Shown piece after piece: positions 20,569-31,139 of a stretch of DNA of 64,000 bases. Every line of letters begins with the position of its first letter. Position 1 is the first letter of the stretch. A program made the position numbers and the translations under genes. The DNA is from JABDKH01 sp963768565 (GTDB lineage: Bacteria > Bacteroidota > Rhodothermia > Rhodothermales > JABDKH01). The notes beneath the pieces were generated by a model, which saw only the letters and a program-made list of their open reading frames with translations, was not told the origin of the DNA and ran no database searches. The DNA lies in NCBI GenBank assembly GCA_963768565.1, contig CAVYIO010000008.1, positions 1 to 64,000 of the forward strand. Reading direction: 5' to 3'.

Positions 20569-20823
20569 TCAGACTTCCACGCCCTGCTCCTCGCAGACGC
20601 GTGTTATGAATTCGACGGCCCCGCCAACCGTATCGACGGATAGCGCAGCATCCTCGTCCATCTCGATGCCGAACTCTTCCTCGAACTTGGCAACCAGTTC
20701 GATGGACTGCACACTCTCGGCCCCGAGATCCAGCGCGAAGTTGGAATCCGGCTTGATTTCAGTCGGATCCAACCGCAACACCCGGGCCGTAACGGCCATG
20801 ACTTTCTCTTCGACATTCGCCAT
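20569..20823 (-). CDS. acpP: Acyl carrier protein
   Basis: 84-residue acidic four-helix carrier protein. The phosphopantetheine attachment serine sits in DLGAESVQSIEL, which matches the DSLDxVEL consensus except for Glu in place of Asp. It carries growing acyl chains in fatty acid synthesis and would supply the acyl-ACP desaturase at 5.7 kb. The gene begins nine bases after the alternative GlmU stop, suggesting cotranscription. Since fabF is not adjacent, it may be a second, specialised ACP rather than the housekeeping copy. Confidence 0.9.
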   Translation of the reverse strand: MANVEEKVMAVTARVLRLDPTEIKPDSNFALDLGAESVQSIELVAKFEEEFGIEMDEDAALSVDTVGGAVEFITRVCEEQGVEV

Positions 20824-20832
20824 ATGGTTTTC

Positions 20833-22120
20833 CTAGTTGTGTTTGTTCGTAAGGACGCGGCGCCCCTTCTTGATGGCGTCATTTCTTGCCGGGGCCGTAA
20901 GATCGAAAATGGCTTCCCACATCGCCTCCTGTGCTTCCGTCCACTCCCGCCCCCGGCGGCCCATCGCGATCCTCGCCGTGTCGTAGAGTTTTCGTTTGCC
21001 AAAGCCCTTTGTTACGACGCCCTCCAGAAACCAGGCAAAGGAGGGAATGAACTTCGGCAGAGGCTTGCCCGTCCCGGCGATCAGCGCCATCGCTCCGACA
21101 TAGGCACCGGTGTTGAACAGTGTTCCAATCGACGTCTTCGTGTGATCGCCGATCAGCGACCCGACCTTGCGTGATCCCGTCGATGGCCCTGCGTCCGTCC
21201 AGAATCACCGACACATCGGAGTAGTCGTTCTTCAGGTCGCTGTTGGTCGTCAGTGCGCCCAGGTTCACCCACTCGCCCACGTACGCGTGACCGAGAAATC
21301 CGTCGTGATACTTGTTCGAATAGCCATGGATGATCGATTCTTCGACCTCGCCGCCGATCCGGCACATCGGCCCGATCGAATTTCCCTCGCGGCACTTGGC
21401 GCCCAGCAAGATCGACTTCTTGCCGACGTAGCACGGGCCTTCGATGCGAGTGAACGGATGGATCTCCGCCCCTTCGTCGATGTAGACGGGGCCATGCTCG
21501 GCGTCGAGCACCACCATCGGATGTACGACTACTCCGGGTGCGATAAAGACATCCTTCTTACTGCCCCGAATGGCGTTCGGCTGCTCCACCGTCCCCTCAA
21601 TGCCACTCATCCCGGCAGCGCGGAAGTCTTCGGTCAACTGGTCCGGATTTGCCAGTATCAGCTCCCACGTGTAGTTCCAGGTCTTGACCGGCAGGTCGAC
21701 TCGTCGAAGAGTGTCCCCGGCCGACTTCAGCACGGCTTCGATGGATTGATTCGATCCGGTGCCCCGATCCGATTGCGAGATGCGTGCGACCAGGACGTTG
21801 CCGTCGTCGCCGAGTACGACGCCACCGGGCGGCAGCCTGTCGACATCCAGGCTCTCAGCCTTGACTCGCCCGTCGACCAGAAGAATGTCCTCACCCGCCA
21901 GCACACTCGCGTCGTTCACGGGTCGATCTGTTGTCTCCCTGCAGGCGTCAGCCATGTAGGGCGGTACGAAGCCCGCCACATCGGTCGCGCCCGTTCGATG
22001 AACAAGTTTGTCACCGATTGAGGTCATCCCGCACCGCAGTTCCCAGATGGGTCGGCTGAGTGCCAGCGGATCGAATGACATTCGCCCCTCTCCGGGCAGA
22101 TCAAAGAGGATAAGTCTCAT
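20833..22120 (-). CDS. Alternative-type GlmU (sugar nucleotidyl- and acyltransferase), one frameshift
   Basis: About 428 residues. It resembles the Bacteroidota alternative GlmU family, predicted to make UDP-GlcNAc from glucosamine-1-phosphate for peptidoglycan and glycans. The N-terminal Rossmann-like half begins MRLILFDLPGEGR and includes FDPLALSRPIWELRCG. The C-terminal half is a left-handed beta-helix of hexapeptides (IAPGVVVHPMVVLDAEHGPVYI, then IGPMCRIGGEVEESIIHGYSNKYH). A one-base loss near 21175 shifts the frame; the tail continues as GSLIGDHTKTSIGT through to NDAIKKGRRVLTNKHN. It is first in a unit with acpP. The annotation is confident; substrate is by family. Confidence 0.8.
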
Positions 22121-22650
22121 CGGCGTGGAGGTGGTCGGTTGGTGGAATCAGCCCGGGGCCCGGCTTCCTGTATAGACAATCTCGTTAAAAAAACCTCATG
22201 TCCGCCACATCGTTTGTCGGGATAACCCTGAAAACTCTCACCGCGGGCCCACAGAATGGCTCCGGGTGCCCTCATCACGGCCGGTCAAAAATAATACGGC
22301 TGGATACCCGCGAATCAAGCACGTCGGCGACCACGCCGATCAAGCACACTCTTCAAACTGTTGTGATAAGGTCATCCACGGTCCCGGTTAATACCTTGTC
22401 CTGCCGCCGTCAGTCGACGAATCGGATTGTCTGGCCGATAGCGTCGCCGTTGCGGCCATTCACTTTGACGCGACATCGACGGGCGGAACTGCCGGGAACT
22501 CAGAGAGACACCATGGAACGTAGCGAACGTGCGTCGCGGACTCGGCTGGAAAGTCTCTACCCGTCGAGCCAACCGGCGCAATCGGGCGCAATCGGGCGGA
22601 CCCGAATACCGTGCAAGACCGGGTTTCTCCGTTCGATCATATACAAGACC
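22121..22650. other. Divergent intergenic region of 530 bases
   Basis: It lies between glmU-like (minus) and dipeptide epimerase (plus). An in-frame extension of the epimerase back to 22198 is open but compositionally unlike the protein and is not adopted. A 10-base direct duplication (GCGCAATCGG) sits at 22576-22595. No promoter is clear enough to call. Confidence 0.45.
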
Positions 22651-23685
22651 ATGACCCCTTCATCCATTAGCTGGCAGGAGATCACCTTGCAGCTGCGCAA
22701 TCCCTTCGGACTGTCGTACGGCAAAACCGACACACGAGTCGCCTATCTGATTCGGTTGGCTAATGACGAGGGATGGGGTGAAGGAACGATTCCGCCGTAC
22801 TACGGCATCGAGCCGGGCACGATGACGGCCTTCTGGGATGCGGCCGGCGAGAAGAACGAATCGTTCCCCGACGACGTCGAGCAGATTGATGGCTGGATTG
22901 ACGCCGAGGGACCGCCGCCGGCACGATGTGCGCTGAGTCTGGCCCTGCACGATCGAATCGGCCGACGGCAGAAAGCTACGCTTCATAAATTACTTGAACT
23001 CCCCGCCCCAAAGCCCCTTTCCACATCATATACGATCGGTCTGGATTCTCCGGAGGAAATGGCTCGCCTGGCTTCGACAACGTCGGGCTTCCCGATTCTG
23101 AAGTTGAAACTCGGGTCGGACGACGATCTTGATCGCTTCATGGCCGTGAGGCAGGTTCGCCCGGACGCAGAACTGTATGTAGATGCCAATTGCGGTTGGA
23201 CGCGAGAGGTCGCTGTGAAGAACGTCCGCGCCATGGGCGATTATGGTCTCGCCCTTGTCGAGCAGCCTGTGTCGAAGGATGACATAGAGGGTCTGGGCTG
23301 GGTGCAGGCGCGAGTGGGTGTCCCGGTCGTGGCCGACGAATCGCTCCAGTCACTCGCGGACGTGGACGCCCTGGCGGCCGCGGGCGTTGGCGGCGTGAAT
23401 GTCAAACTGATGAAGCTTGGGGGACTCGGACCCGCCCTCGCCGTGATCCGGCGCGCTCGCGAACTCGGCCTTCGGATTATGCTCGGGTGTATGGTCGAAA
23501 CGTCGCTGGGCGTAACCGCCATGGCGCACCTCGCGGGCCTCGCCGACTGGCTCGACCTCGACCCGCCCTTCCTGATCAGCAACGACCCGATCGACGGCCT
23601 CACATACGATGACGAGGCACGGATTCATCTACCCAATCGACCTGGAATCGGGGTCCGTCTGCGTGGAGAGATTGAAGGCGATTAA
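22651..23685 (+). CDS. Dipeptide epimerase (enolase superfamily)
   Basis: 344 residues of the muconate-lactonising subgroup, L-Ala-D/L-Glu epimerase type, which interconverts dipeptide isomers released from murein. Catalytic features: the KxK pair in LKLKLG (Lys 151, 153), metal ligands Asp 178 (DANCGW), Glu 204 (VEQPV) and Asp 229 (ADES), and the second base lysine in VKLMKLGG (near 252). The late DLDPPFL segment carries the DxD typical of dipeptide-specific members. The ATG at 22651 matches the family N-terminus. It is followed after 106 bases by a T9SS protein; a murein-recycling link with the amidase at 34 kb is only suggestive. Confidence 0.88.
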   Translation: MTPSSISWQEITLQLRNPFGLSYGKTDTRVAYLIRLANDEGWGEGTIPPYYGIEPGTMTAFWDAAGEKNESFPDDVEQIDGWIDAEGPPPARCALSLALHDRIGRRQKATLHKLLELPAPKPLSTSYTIGLDSPEEMARLASTTSGFPILKLKLGSDDDLDRFMAVRQVRPDAELYVDANCGWTREVAVKNVRAMGDYGLALVEQPVSKDDIEGLGWVQARVGVPVVADESLQSLADVDALAAAGVGGVNVKLMKLGGLGPALAVIRRARELGLRIMLGCMVETSLGVTAMAHLAGLADWLDLDPPFLISNDPIDGLTYDDEARIHLPNRPGIGVRLRGEIEGD

Positions 23686-23791
23686 GCCGTGTTCGTCACA
23701 TGCCGGAATCGATCCTGGTCGGTTGACGCCTGTGCCCGCCTCACATACCTTGTCCGCTCACGTCAAACATCAAAGAGCGCGAGGCTTCGTC

Positions 23792-25756
23792 ATGCGTACA
23801 GCCATTCCTCTTGTCGCACTCACCCTGATTCTGTCAGCTTCGACCTCCCTGGCCCAGACGACGGACTTCGTGTGGGACGTCAACATTCCCGCCGACCCGA
23901 CGCAGCCCTTCTCGGAGACAATGGTCGGAGGTCAGTTCGGCGGTTCCTTCGCGGCCAACGGGCCATTCGATCTCGACGGTGATGGCAAGATCGAGGTACT
24001 GGTCTGCGATTTCTCGGGAGGCCAGCGAGTGCACGTGTTCGAGGTCGCCGGACCGGACACCTGGGAGCTGGTATACTCGACACCGTATTTCGAGGACACG
24101 CTTGATCCTGCCAATGACTTCATTGTGTCGTGCCGGGATGTCACGGGTGGTGATCTCGATGGAGATGGGAACGGTGAGATCATCTTCATCAGCGGAGATG
24201 AATTTGTGGGAGCGAATCCTGCCGGAACCACTTCGGGGATCTTTATCTACGAGTTCACCGGTACGGACAATGATTTCGGTACCGCACCCGCAACGGCATT
24301 CAGCGTTGAGCAGCTGGGAGAACCGATTCCCAGCTATATGAAGTCGGACAACTTCTCAACCGTCGACATAGACGGCGATGGGAAGGAAGAGCTGCTGTTT
24401 CCCAACGATACTGGCAATGACGAATGGTTGATTCTCTCCGTGAACGGGGACATCGGGACCGGCTTTGAAACGCTTGTCGTCGAGCTGCGATTGAGTTCGG
24501 GGGTCGGCGGAGGCGAGGACTACGACCCGGTAGATCGTGGCGGCGGCAGTACGTACGCAGTCAATGCCGCAGATCTGGACGGTGACGGCACGTATGAAAT
24601 CTCTTTCCACTCGTGGAATGATTTCAACTTCCACAACGGAGACGTCCTGGGTCCGGACGACTACAAGGTGCCTGGAACCGGTGATCCGAATCTTTTTTTC
24701 AAGGCCACGGCAAGTCTGGGCGTTGATGATCTCTCGTGGTTCAATGGAGTCGTCGTCGACATCAACGACGACGGGGATGACGAGATATTCTATCCTCGCG
24801 AGTACGGTTTCGACGGCGGCCAGTACGAATACGTCTCCGTTATGAACTACGAGCAGGGAGAGGATCCACTGCAGATAACAGCGGATCAGTTCAGGGTAGA
24901 TCTCGTGGGCCCCCTCAGTGCATACGGCATCGATGCCGGAGACATAGACGGCAACGGCACGCTCGAACTCATAGGCGCAGGACGCGGCTACGACGGACAG
25001 GACTACGATGCCGGAAGAAAGCCGAAGTATCTCCGTATTGCGGAGTGGATCGGCGGTCAGGGCGGCGATCCTGAAGATCCCGCAAGCTACAGGCTCAGCG
25101 AGGTCGAGTTTGACATTACTCCGTTCGACACGCTCTTCAACGTCGTCGTGCGCGACTCCGCCGGTACGATCACGGTGTACCATGAGAACGCCGGCGACTT
25201 CGGCGCCTTTCCGACGAACCGCCCGGAAGAGATCTCTCCAACCAGTGTCTCCTTCCTTGGCGATGCAGACGGAGACGGTATGATCGAGGTGGCTGTCGGG
25301 TTCTACGGAATCAACGATTCACTTGCAACGATTGACCAGGTCTGGGATGGCGGCGCCGGGTTCTACCGCCGTAGTGTTCGCAGCAGGGTGGCCGCCCAAC
25401 ACCGGCCGGTGTTCAGGATCTTCGAACTCACCGAGTCCTTCGGCGTGAATGCGGAGGCGCGGATCGTCTTGCCAACCGACTATCATCTCTCGTCGAATTA
25501 CCCGAACCCGTTCAATCCGTCGACGCAATTCAACTTCACACTGCCGATCGACAAGACGGTTAGTGTACGGGTATTCGACGTTGCCGGGCGCCTGGTCAGA
25601 ACGCTTGTTGACAGACAGCGACTTCCGGCGGGCGCGCATACCGCCACGTGGGACGGTCTGGGCGATGGGGGTATGCCTGTTGCCAGCGGTTCGTACGTGT
25701 ACACGCTGGAGTACGGTAATTTTCGCCTGGCTCGGAAGATGACTCTGCTGAAGTAA
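23792..25756 (+). CDS. FG-GAP/VCBS-type secreted protein with T9SS sorting domain
   Basis: 654 residues. Signal peptide is LVALTLILSASTSLAQ after the ATG at 23792, with GCGAGG upstream. The body contains repeated calcium-type loops of the integrin-alpha/VCBS kind (DLDGDGKIEV, DLDGDGNGEI, DIDGDGKEEL, DLDGDGTYEI, DINDDGDDEI, DIDGNGTLEL, DADGDGMIEV), indicating a seven-bladed beta-propeller. The C-terminus begins SSNYPNPFNPSTQF, includes an FlgD-like strand set (VSVRVFDVAGRLVRTL) and ends ARKMTLLK, the type IX sorting signal. It is predicted to be surface-attached; ligand unknown, no catalytic motif. Confidence 0.87.
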   Translation: MRTAIPLVALTLILSASTSLAQTTDFVWDVNIPADPTQPFSETMVGGQFGGSFAANGPFDLDGDGKIEVLVCDFSGGQRVHVFEVAGPDTWELVYSTPYFEDTLDPANDFIVSCRDVTGGDLDGDGNGEIIFISGDEFVGANPAGTTSGIFIYEFTGTDNDFGTAPATAFSVEQLGEPIPSYMKSDNFSTVDIDGDGKEELLFPNDTGNDEWLILSVNGDIGTGFETLVVELRLSSGVGGGEDYDPVDRGGGSTYAVNAADLDGDGTYEISFHSWNDFNFHNGDVLGPDDYKVPGTGDPNLFFKATASLGVDDLSWFNGVVVDINDDGDDEIFYPREYGFDGGQYEYVSVMNYEQGEDPLQITADQFRVDLVGPLSAYGIDAGDIDGNGTLELIGAGRGYDGQDYDAGRKPKYLRIAEWIGGQGGDPEDPASYRLSEVEFDITPFDTLFNVVVRDSAGTITVYHENAGDFGAFPTNRPEEISPTSVSFLGDADGDGMIEVAVGFYGINDSLATIDQVWDGGAGFYRRSVRSRVAAQHRPVFRIFELTESFGVNAEARIVLPTDYHLSSNYPNPFNPSTQFNFTLPIDKTVSVRVFDVAGRLVRTLVDRQRLPAGAHTATWDGLGDGGMPVASGSYVYTLEYGNFRLARKMTLLK

Positions 25757-25782
25757 ACCGGGTGCTACGACAACAGTAGAAT

Positions 25783-27034
25783 ATGGTCACCGCTAATCCG
25801 GTTCAGCCAACCTCGGGCCGCATAGACTCGATAGACGTCCTGCGCGGTATCACGATTCTTGTGATGCTTTTCGTCAACGACGTCGCGGGCGTCGCGGGAA
25901 CTCCCGCCTGGATGCTGCACATCCAGCCGCCGGATGCAGACGGAATGACGTTCGTGGATATCGTCTTCCCTGCCTTCCTGTTCATCGTCGGCATGGCGAT
26001 CCCGTTCGCCATCGGTCGCCGGCTGGAGCGCGGCGAGGCCGTCTGGGACGTGTGGAAGCACATCCTGATCCGTACGGCCGGACTGCTCGTGATCGGCGTG
26101 TTCATGGTCAACGCGTCGTCCATGTCCGACGAAGCGTTTCCGGGCCGACACGTATGGACGTTGCTGATGTACGGCGGCCGTGATCCTCGTGTGGAATCGT
26201 CCGCCGTCCTATCGCGCCCCCGGGTCGAAAGGTGCAGCTCACGTTGCGATGGGCGGGTGTGCTGCTGCTGATTGCGCTGGCCATCCTGTTTCGTGGGTCC
26301 GGCGACCCGGGACTGATCGAACTCAGACCCCGGTGGTGGGGAATTCTCGGCTTGATCGGGTGGTCCTACCTCGTCGCGTGCTGGCTTACATCGCGCTGCG
26401 CCGGTCGCACGTCGGAATGCTCGGCGTGATGGGTTTGCTCTATTGCCTCTACTTCGCCGACAAGGCCGGTCTTTTTGAAGGCCTGGCGTGGTTCACGCAG
26501 TGGGTAAATATCGGCGGCACCCTCGGCTCGCACCCCGCCATCACCGTGTCGGGTGTCGTGCTCGGAATGATCCTGACGAAGAACTCTCCGATCGAGTCTG
26601 ACGGCGCACGAATCAAATGGGGACTTCTGTACGGCGCGGGACTGGCACTCGCCGGCCACCTCCTGCACGCCATGGCCGACGTCGACCAGGCGTTCATCAT
26701 CAACAAGATTTTCGCCACGCCGCCGTGGTGCCTGTGGACTTCGGCTATCACGGCGTGGATCTGGGTCGCGCTTTACTGGATGGTCGACGTGCGAAAGTGG
26801 AACCGATGGACCATCGTCGTGGAGCCTGCCGGACAGAACTCACTGTTCGCGTATATCCTGGCGCCAATTCTGTATGCGGCGTTTGCACTCATCGACTCGA
26901 TGACCGGCGTGAATTTCTACGCGATGCTCGGCGAGAGCTTTGCCGTCGGCTTCTGGCGCGCGCTCATCTTTGCATTCGCAATGACGTGGCTTGCCGGAGC
27001 GCTGCGGCATGTCGGAATACGATTGAAGCTCTGA
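25783..27034 (+). CDS. DUF5009/HGSNAT-like membrane acyltransferase, three frameshifts
   Basis: About 416 residues when joined. It resembles the bacterial relatives of heparan-alpha-glucosaminide N-acetyltransferase, multi-pass membrane proteins thought to acetylate sugars across the membrane. The start RIDSIDVLRGITILVMLFVND and FVDIVFPAFLFIVGMAIP are typical, as is the late SAITAWIWVALYW and EPAGQNSLFAYILAP. Around ten hydrophobic helices are visible. The frame breaks near 26170, 26235 and 26385, with hydrophobic helices continuing in the new frame each time. It starts 26 bases after the FG-GAP gene and converges on the DUF3160 gene. Confidence 0.75.
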
Positions 27035-27095
27035 CCTCGGGCCTTGAGATCGGACACCGAGTTCCGGGCGTGACTCCGATGGTTCCTCGGCGGAC

Positions 27096-29692
27096 CTACC
27101 GCAGCTTCGTAAGTGCACGTGTGTCGGTGACCGAGCCTGTCTGCAGTCGGCAGAAATAGACGCCGCTGGCCGCAGCTGAGCCATCCGCCAGCTTGCCGTC
27201 CCACTCCACCGTGTAATTCCCCGCCGGCAGCTGCCCCGTGAGAAGAGTCCGAAGCCGTCGTCCTTGAAGGTCATAGATCGAGATTTCGATCGCCTCCGTC
27301 TTTGACCGCGACGGTACGGCAAAGCCGAGAACCGTAGCCTCTGTGAACGGATTCGGATAGCTACTGCAATATCGCCGCTCTATCGGGCTTGCCAGGAAGC
27401 GCAGGGTCCGGCTCCACGCCCGTCACGAGCACGGATGCCTCACCACGAGACGCGCCTTCCGAGTCCGCCAGATAGAGGTTCACGTAGTCGGGTCGAAACG
27501 AAGGAGCGGCCGAGTATGCGGTCTGCCAGGCCTCATCCGTCAGACGCAAGAAGTTCGTGCTCACGTGTTCGTAGTAGCTCATGACGGGACCGACAAACGC
27601 GACTGGTCCTACGGCCGGAACGTCAGCGGTAACAACGGCCATGTCGAGCGGACCGGTCCCTGCATGCATTACCCAGCCGACTAGATTGCCGGCCGCATCG
27701 GTCGGAACCGTATGAATATCTGCGACAACCAGATCCTTCTCGAGCGACTGATCAGGTCCGCCGAAGAACAGCGTCGTGTACCATCCGTCGACCTGTGGTC
27801 CACAGGTGAACTGCTGACGAATCATCTGTCTAAGGAAGTCGGCCTCGGTCGGGCTGATCTCCTCACCGCTCAGCTCCTTGCGCGCGATTCCGGCGAGCCT
27901 GTCGGTGACCTCCGCGAAATTCCGGAAGAACGGCACGATTCTATCCGTCGGCCACCCGCCGAAGTCGAACGTGGAGAACCGGTCTGCCGCATCGGTCGCG
28001 AGCAAACTCATACGATCAAAGAAACCCGGAATCGGCTCGACGTAGCTGTACGGATACTCGCAGATCGATGCCGCCGGTATACGATTGCTTGGCATACAGC
28101 AGATTGTCGTGTCGAAGCTGGGCCCACCCTGCCAGCTGCGTGTTCATCTTCTGCTGCCACCACGCCGCTGTCTGCATGAAGGCAGGAAGACCTGTCCGGT
28201 CGTCCGGCGGATTCAACTCCCGGATCCCGTCCAGCCAGCCGTTGTAGATCGTCTCGCGCCAGAACGAGTCGTCATAGGCGTCGATCAGGTACCGGAGGGC
28301 GGCCAGTTGACGACCGTAGTCCCAACGCCTCGATTTCTGGAACGAGCAATTGTCCGGCCGCATCGTTTCCGAGGGAAAAGAGCACATCCAGTGACGACGG
28401 CAACATGCGGAGCCTCGTACCTCGTCAAAGACGACGTGCCCGTTGACGTAAGAGTCGATGACAAAGCGCTGGCCAAGCAGCATGAAGGCTGATGCGGGTT
28501 TCAGCCCATCGGGATTCGTCGGATCGTTCGAAAACAGTATCTGGGAATTGATGCGCTGCGTCGCAAACTCGTGCTGCGAAAGCAGGTCCTGAAACTCGCG
28601 CCACCTGGCTTCATCCAGGAGCTCTGCGCTGGACGCAACGCCCGAGCGACTGCGCGAGCCGTTCCAGATGATCCAGCGTCACATTGTCCGGCTCACCGAC
28701 GAAGAACCCCACGATCTCGTTGATCTCATCCAGCAGTGAGACTCACCTGTGCGTCCAGTCACCAGTTCCTGCAGCATCACAGCGTCAACCGATTGTCGCT
28801 GAACGTCCGCGTCCGTTGGCTCGCACCGCGCCGTCACAGGTCCGATCAGGTAGAACTCGGTTCGACCGAGCCACATCATGGCCTGGAAATACCGCGTAAG
28901 GATCTCACTCTCGGTGTAGTGGCCGCGCGGAGTGAACTGACTGAAGTCGATTATCCGACACGTTTCGGAGAAGATCGGATGGTAGACCACGTCCTCTGCC
29001 GCCACAAATTCGAGCATCTCGTCGCGCAGGGGCGCGGTCTCTGTCGAGATCGTCTCAGCCGTTTCCCCTTGCAGCAGGCTGCGGGCAACGGACAGATAGA
29101 GGTCAAGATCTGCCGCGTTCGTCTGCCTGTCAGGGAAGAAAGATCCCTGAGCCACGAGGGTCGCAAGGCGTTGATGCAGGCGGTCCAGAAGTTCCGACAG
29201 CCGGGGTATGATGACGTCCGTTTCCACACCCTGAAGGATCAGGTCGTACGACATGTGGAATGCGTGCAGGATTGCGTCCGTCGAAATGAAACACCGGCAG
29301 GTCCCAGTCGTAGATCTGAACAAACGACTCGCCGAAAGAATTCGGCTGTAGTCGCTCGGTCACTACAAAGCCCTGACGCCGAGGATCGATTTTTCGTAGT
29401 CCGTCAGGTGATAGTAGGAGTCGACCGTCGGCGCAAAGAGGGCGCTATCGAACGACCCGTTGATTTCACGATCGAATACGCCGGCTGGATGCATACTCAG
29501 CAGGTCCTCTGCCGACACCTCCGGGTTGCTGTCAAGGAACGCGGAGTACCGCTCCACACTGAATTGAGGCTCTTGCGCGACGGCCGATGTGACGATCAGA
29601 AGGAACGCCAAAAGACCCGTCACTCGGCGTGCCGGAGTGGTGACGGAAACGGGACGTCGGCCGCGACGCCGGAGCGTGTTGGATGTGCTCAT
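27096..29692 (-). CDS. DUF3160 secreted protein with T9SS sorting domain, about eight frameshifts
   Basis: About 860 residues after joining. Signal peptide: VTGLLAFLLIVTSAVAQ. DUF3160 features run through the breaks: PVFISTDAILHAFHMSYDLIL, ARSLLQG, FTPRGHYTESEILTRYFQAMMWLGR, LLGQRFVIDSYV, LIDAYDDSFW and the C-terminal YSYVEPIPGFFDRM. The last ~85 residues are a type IX sorting tail starting SYPNPFTEATV and ending ALTKLR. Shifts are near 29350, 29300, 28738, 28640, 28408, 28325, 28078 and 27365; at least one (29300) is a TT/TTT homopolymer. DUF3160 has no firmly known function that I can cite. It could be a true pseudogene, but conserved motifs in every segment argue for sequence errors. Confidence 0.7.
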
Positions 29693-29949
29693 GGCTCAAT
29701 GGGCCGACCGACTGGCGCGATCCACGATTTCGCAAGCACGGCTACGGAGTCGGCCGGTGCTTAGCATAGCAGAAACCTGAACCTAATGTACGCGGATGAT
29801 GGCGACAAGTTGGGGCAATTCCCTCGATGTAAGGTAGTCCGTTCCAGTGCACGTGCCGGGAGGTGAGCTGCACGGCCCAGTAGCATGCTGACCCGTCGCC
29901 TCAACAGCCCCCTCGACCATCTGAGGGAAGCAGAGGAGTCGTTGTATGG

Positions 29950-29970
29950 ATCCCCGCAGGACGCGGGGAT
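29950..29970. repeat. REP-like palindrome at the head of the minisatellite
   Basis: ATCCCCGC and GCGGGGAT flank a five-base centre AGGAC. The form recalls the dispersed 'atccccgc' palindromes found in many genomes. Only one copy is in this window. Confidence 0.55.
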
Positions 29971-30181
29971 GACGGTGGGCTTCGGTGCGGAGATGACGCC
30001 GGGTTTCGCTGCGGCCATGACGCCGGGTTTCGCTGCGGGATGCGGGGCGGCATGACGCCGGGTTTCGCTGCGGCCATGATGCCGGGTTTCGCTGCGGAGA
30101 TGACGGGGGCTTCGGTGCGGCCAGGAGTGAGCCATGACGCCGGGTTTCGCTGCGGCCATGACGCCGGGTTTGTGTGAAGCG
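29969..30181. repeat. 24-bp tandem repeat array, about eight degenerate units
   Basis: Units with consensus ATGACGCCGGGTTTCGCTGCGG plus two bases begin near 29969, 29993, 30017, 30052, 30076, 30100, 30134 and 30158. Spacing is 24 bases except for 11-12 base insertions after units 3 and 6. Units 2, 4 and 7 are identical over 24 bases, which implies recent copying. There are no unique spacers, so it is not a CRISPR array. Confidence 0.85.
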
Positions 30182-30421
30182 ATGACCTGGATCAGGCTGC
30201 CGTCCGCAAACTCTGGGTTTTAGCAAAAAGATGACTCCGTCCGGATACCCGTGTGAGATTGCTCGGACGTTCGGGCACAACCAACTATCGGGCATTCACC
30301 GCCAGTCCGAAGCGCGACAGCCTCTCGTTGTCCAGTCTTCCGTTTGGAGAAGTTATTATGTTCAGGGAATTCGTTCGGCCCGATATACCACACGCCGCTA
30401 GCCCGACGGAGATGACTCGTC

Positions 30422-31108
30422 ATGAATCCACGTACAATCTTGTTCCTGGTTTTCGCACTTACGATGAGCGCCTGCGGTTCATCCAACAAACTGGCTGAAT
30501 ACGATTTCAACGGGTCGACCCTTGCCCTCGTCGAGGCCATACCTCCGCGGCCCGACGTATTCTCGGACGACGCGTTCTTTGTCGATGTGAACAGACCGTT
30601 GCGCACCGCAATTCGTGCGGGAAGCCGTGTCATTCGCCAAGCCGAATCACGAAGACTCCGTCGTCGATTGGACAGCGCCCTCGCCATCGTAGACGTGTCG
30701 GCACTCATCGCCGACATGACCCTCGATCGCTCTTCCATGATGCTCAGGTCGAGAGCCGTTGACGATGCCTACACGTCCGACTATGTCCTGGATCTTCGCG
30801 TGTCCGACTACGGCATCGTGGCCGACTCCTGGACGGCCGGAGCCGAATTCATGATCAATGCCCGGCTCATGCTGATTGACGGAGCGACCGGACGACGGAT
30901 CTGGCAGAGCGAAATCACTGCCCGCGATCCCGTTCGAGGAGCCGTAATCGGTGCCGGACCCGCCGCGAACAATGTCATCACGGCGTTGATACTCTCCTCA
31001 CTATCGGTCGATGAGATTGCAGCTGCTCTCGAGGGGTTGGCCGAGTTTTCAGCCGATCGACTCGCCAATCGGCTGCAACGCGACTTCATTCGTTCGCGTG
31101 AACGGTAA
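30422..31108 (+). CDS. Hypothetical lipoprotein
   Basis: 228 residues with a lipoprotein signal (ILFLVFALTMSAC, Cys 18). The remainder is mixed alpha/beta with SALIADMTLDRSS, DYVLDLRVSDYGIV and GRRIWQSEITARDP, a layout seen in outer-membrane-associated lipoproteins that bind transport or assembly partners, though I recognise no specific family. The neighbouring ICMT gene starts 31 bases after its stop, so they may be cotranscribed. Confidence 0.75.
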   Translation: MNPRTILFLVFALTMSACGSSNKLAEYDFNGSTLALVEAIPPRPDVFSDDAFFVDVNRPLRTAIRAGSRVIRQAESRRLRRRLDSALAIVDVSALIADMTLDRSSMMLRSRAVDDAYTSDYVLDLRVSDYGIVADSWTAGAEFMINARLMLIDGATGRRIWQSEITARDPVRGAVIGAGPAANNVITALILSSLSVDEIAAALEGLAEFSADRLANRLQRDFIRSRER

Positions 31109-31139
31109 GAGCACCAGCCCATACGATGCGGAACGTCCG

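Larger units (their letters stand above)
29693..30421. other. Noncoding stretch of 729 bases with a minisatellite
   Basis: No gene is supported. Frames on either strand here are driven by the 24-base repeat and translate to repetitive arginine/histidine-rich or Met-Thr-Pro-Gly-Phe-Ala peptides. The promoter of the 30422 lipoprotein should lie at its right end. Confidence 0.6.

Noticed and set aside
22198..22650. N-terminal extension of the dipeptide epimerase
   Set aside because: The extra ~150 residues look like untranslated sequence, and the family N-terminus begins at 22651.
27096..29692. DUF3160 gene as a decayed pseudogene
   Set aside because: Eight shifts are many, but no internal stop occurs without a nearby indel, and conserved motifs and the complete T9SS tail remain, so sequence error is simpler. 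Read mapping would decide.
29969..30181. CRISPR array
   Set aside because: Units are contiguous with period 24 and there are no unique spacers of about 30 bases; no cas genes are nearby.
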